A program made the translations under genes and the position numbers. 64,000 nucleotides of DNA from Chaenocephalus aceratus. Lineage: Eukaryota; Chordata; Actinopteri; Perciformes; Channichthyidae. The notes below the pieces were generated by a model. The model did no database searches, was not told the origin of the DNA, and worked only from the letters and a program-made list of their open reading frames with translations. Where the stretch lies: the NCBI GenBank assembly GCA_023974075.1, contig CM043798.1, positions 6,147,397 to 6,211,396 of the forward strand, in the 5' to 3' direction. Below, piece by piece: positions 61,363-64,000 of the stretch (positions are counted from its first letter, which is position 1; each line of letters starts with the position of its first letter).

Positions 61363-63134
61363 CTGCAAGACAAAGTTGAGGGTCAAAGTTTAATCACCAA
61401 GAATATGGGCTTTATTTTGCATGTTTATATATTCACATAAACATTACCTCCTCCTCAGCTTTGGCTTCTCCGTTCTCAGCGGGGGCCTCTGGTGCTTTCT
61501 CCTCAGGCTTGGCCTTCTCCACCTCCTTGGCTTTCTTAGTTTTAGCAGGTGCCTTCTGCAAACAGAAATATTAACATCATTAGTCTAACAGTCAACAATT
61601 GAGAGTCTAATAAGAAGTAATGAAAAAAGTTCTCACCTTTGGCTTAGGTTTAGCCTCTGCCTTTGCCGGTTCAGGTGTCTGCTGGGACCCAAACAAATGA
61701 TGGTCAGTTCTGAGAACAGACTTTAACAGCATGCATACTGAGTGTGAGAGTCAGTACTTACATCTTTCAACCTGAGAGATCTCCTCTTGGGCTGCAGAAA
61801 CAGTGAACAGAATAAACATGTCAGCTTATACCCACCACTGATGGGTTGTTACTGACCCCTGGTGGGAGCACAGACAACGACTAAAACACAAATACAGTAT
61901 GATATAAAATGTTCTTACCGCTGAGTCTCCTCCTGTCTGTAAGAAAAAATAAAGAAAATGTGGTTAAAGTTTGCATCTGAATGTGGCTCTGGTGAGTACA
62001 AGTGTTGCCGGGGAGTGGGCTTTAAGTATTAGTTATGTAACACGGGGTGGGCGTTTCCAGACAAAAGATTGGCCTATGAATGCTCATCAAGCCTCATAAA
62101 TTATGAAATGGAGTTATCAGCGAGCACTGTGATTGGCTGCGATATGCCCTCAAATCCAGAACACAACATCACTTCCTAATCCGCACATTAACAGCCATTA
62201 GCATGATTACTAAGCAACATGCATCTGTCTGCACAATAATAAATAAATACACCGTATAGCATTGTAACAATAACACAGCGTCATGTGCGCGAGCTTCCCC
62301 AGCTCCCGTCTACTGTAAAAGTCCAATGGGGGATGGGTGACTCCGCCTCCTCATCCATTCATAGGTAATAAATGGGATTTGCAGAATACCGTGTTAGAGA
62401 GCGTTCCCGCCATGGATTTGAACAGAGTCGCTGTGCAGAATCTACTGGAAGCCCAGCAACAGGAGCAGCGCTGTGCTGACGGAGGCTCGCCATTGCATAA
62501 CCGACCATACACCGTGAACACACGACGAACGTCTTTCAATATGCAACATTACGCAATTTTTATTGAAGGAAAACATTCTATACTGGTCAAATTATATTAA
62601 AGTTATGTTATGTTCCGTAAACAAGTATTAGTGCCCACACAAACACAGTAAGCTACCATTAAAGCCCAGCGAAGAACATTCAATCCGCTTTCATGGGAAC
62701 TTGAGTATATCCAGCGTGACGACCCCCATAGGAAACAATCAATATGCCGCCAACTTTCTCTACAGAAAGCCGTCTATCGACAGAGAAACCTACACTGCAA
62801 CAAGCTCAATGTATTTATAAAATGTTGCAACTGTGCAGAGACCATTGTGCGGGAAACCCCGACACACGGAAAAGCTCTTGCACAAAGATAATCACTGCAC
62901 GAGCGATAATAGACACAACCCGGCTTGTAACATCAAAACAGAACAAGTCCAGCTGCAAGCTGCAACATTGTTTACGCTCACGCGGAAAACAACACGGACA
63001 TTTGTAGCTACATTTTAACAACTGTGTCTGCAAGCTATCGAGCCCATTTGACAAACTGCAGCCGGGGGTAATAAATGCAGTATTACTGAATGCATGAAAG
63101 ATGTCGGTCTACTCACTCTGCTCCTTTTAGGCAT
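61315..63134 (-). CDS. hmgn: HMGN-family nucleosome-binding protein (6 exons)
   Basis: A small non-histone nuclear protein that binds nucleosomes and loosens chromatin. Coding exons on the minus strand: 63117-63134, 61919-61936, 61762-61791, 61637-61678, 61448-61555, 61315-61362. All are phase 0 with GT-AG ends; the total is 264 nt, 87 residues. Parts in order: MPKRSR (family start MPKRK-like), TGGDSA, PKRRSLRLKD, TPEPAKAEAKPKPK, a Lys/Ala/Glu-rich exon (KAPAKTKKAKEVEKAKPEEK..., then APAENGEAKAEEE) and APATDAAEQKDEAAE. RRSxRL is the nucleosome-binding core; the usual RRSARLSA is here RRSLRLKD. The acidic C-terminal part with PAENG is a family mark. Which HMGN paralogue it is remains open. Confidence 0.93.
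61448..61555 (-). CDS. hmgn: HMGN exon 5, Lys/Glu-rich regulatory part
   Basis: Thirty-six codons from KAPAKTKKAKEV to NGEAKAEEE. Includes the PAENGE motif shared by HMGN1-3. Confidence 0.9.
61637..61678 (-). CDS. hmgn: HMGN exon 4
   Basis: Fourteen codons, TPEPAKAEAKPKPK, the second half of the nucleosome-binding domain (KPxPKPEPKPKK in relatives). Confidence 0.88.
61762..61791 (-). CDS. hmgn: HMGN exon 3, nucleosome-binding core
   Basis: Ten codons, PKRRSLRLKD. The invariant Arg, Ser, Arg and Leu of the core are kept; Ala to Leu and Ser-Ala to Lys-Asp differ from the consensus. Confidence 0.9.
61919..61936 (-). CDS. hmgn: HMGN exon 2 (18-nt micro-exon)
   Basis: Six codons, TGGDSA, between a TTTTTTCTTACAG acceptor and GTAAGA donor. 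Too short for ORF finding but needed to join MPKRSR to PKRRS in phase. Confidence 0.85.
61937..63116 (-). other. HMGN intron 1
   Basis: About 1.2 kb. Contains a plus-strand ORF 62412-62600 with a strong Kozak start (see findings). No repeat is recognised. Confidence 0.75.
63117..63134 (-). CDS. hmgn: HMGN exon 1, MPKRSR
   Basis: ATG at 63134-63132 in 'caaccATGCC'. Six codons, then donor GTGAGT. The start is set by the family's invariant MPKR. Confidence 0.92.
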
Positions 63135-63330
63135 GGTTGGTTTGCGTGTGGTGATTTTAAGAAAGAAAAACGACTAAATGTAAGTCAATACAGCTGAAAA
63201 TACAGTTGCAGGCTATATTGTGGATAAAGCTGTACCAGTACAGTCTAATACAGCGCAGCGAGACGTTAATGTTCCATTGGAAGAAGAACTAGCTCAAACC
63301 GGATTGGATTCTCCCCCTCCCTCCCTATTC
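63135..63330 (-). promoter_or_regulatory. hmgn: HMGN promoter region
   Basis: A CCAAT box on the minus strand (ATTGG at 63276-63280) lies about 145 bp upstream of the ATG, and the area 63240-63420 is GC-richer with CpGs. The transcription start cannot be placed exactly. Confidence 0.4.
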
Positions 63331-63419
63331 AAACCGTTATAGTTCCTGCATGATTGACGGTGATATACCCCGCCTCCGCTGCCCGGTGATTGGACAAGAC
63401 AATGGTCAGCAACAAGATT

Positions 63420-64000
63420 TCAAATGTGTGCTCCTACCTGCTTGGGTGCGTGACACGTCAGTCAACAAACATGGAGAGCTACCATCTGCCGTAAGAAGGA
63501 GAACTGTCATTGAATGTGTCTTCCCCTCGCGCACAGATACGTGTTTCCCAAAACATGCTTCTTTTTAAATGTTCAAGGATTGGCTCTCATAGCATCACAT
63601 TAACGCCTTTAATGCGAGTCATATAAGACAATGTGTTAATTGGCAGGACATTGAGAGATAACTGTGTATCCCCCCCAGGCAGGTCTTTTGTATTTTGGCG
63701 TAGGAAAATGGCGACAAGATACGTGGGGATAGCTTATACATCCATGGGGGATAGGCTACAGCTCCTGGCTTGTGTTGGCTCCTGTGTGTCACCGTCCAGT
63801 GTGCTATCCAAATTCCAGACATGGCTACCGCTTCTAGCATACTCACAGTGCTTCTTCCCACTTCCCTCCATCCCTGACCACTATCTTAATATTGTTGTCC
63901 TGCCCAGAAAACAGACAATACTTGAAATACACACTTAATGATATCAATGACTGCCATTCCATACCCTTTATCCTGTGTACAAGATAATGACGTATTGAGG
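63420..64000. other. Upstream flank, no gene recognised
   Basis: Only overlapping short ORFs without domains. A partial upstream gene on the plus strand cannot be ruled out. Confidence 0.3.

Overview
This is nuclear DNA from a ray-finned (teleost) fish. The evidence is an intron-rich slc37a4 gene, an HMGN chromatin-protein gene, and the mix of repeats around them: L2-, L1/Tx1- and RTE-type LINEs, hAT, PIF/Harbinger and piggyBac-like DNA elements, a tRNA-derived SINE, and long CA and GATA microsatellites. There is no operon structure, no CRISPR array and no prokaryotic gene organisation. I cannot name the species.

Layout. Positions 1-31,170 are almost entirely mobile-element sequence: dispersed repeats, a TA-flanked element (4867-6761), a minus-strand L1 with a small solo LTR inside it (8921-11226), a hAT MITE with a perfect 8-bp target duplication (12008-12766), an L2 LINE (15144-16437), a 577-bp solo LTR (17498-18074), a decayed hAT transposase (19249-21050), a LINE tail split by a Harbinger MITE (21219-22068), a 148-bp satellite (22348-22970) and a hAT element carrying an RTE LINE (24337-27883). 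A repeat-poor stretch at 28,890-31,130 holds weak candidate exons on both strands, including a possible two-exon 63-codon gene on the minus strand. Positions 31,438-38,050 are again MITEs and hAT remnants with TTF-type fingers.

The first secure gene is slc37a4 (glucose-6-phosphate translocase of the ER). Its probable promoter is near 38.2-38.6 kb, its 5'UTR exon starts at 40826, and its eight coding exons lie between 41163 and 56917. They join in frame to exactly 430 codons, the human length (429 aa). Intron 3 (about 9.7 kb) holds a nested transposon stack: a decayed LINE (minus strand) contains an L2 LINE that itself contains an RTE LINE and an internally deleted hAT; the same LINE also contains a second hAT element carrying a solo LTR. 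Most of the junctions are fixed by target-site duplications.

The second secure gene is an HMGN-family nucleosome-binding protein on the minus strand (six coding exons, 61315-63134, 87 aa), transcribed convergently with slc37a4. A decayed LINE (58609-59760) lies between the two 3' ends. The two host genes have unrelated jobs (sugar-phosphate transport and chromatin).

No new defence or metabolic system is visible. The most informative content is the dated nesting order, an internal empty site for one hAT insertion, an in-frame 11-codon minisatellite inside a reverse transcriptase, three solo LTRs, a 66-bp perfect palindrome inside a MITE, and the candidate short spliced gene.
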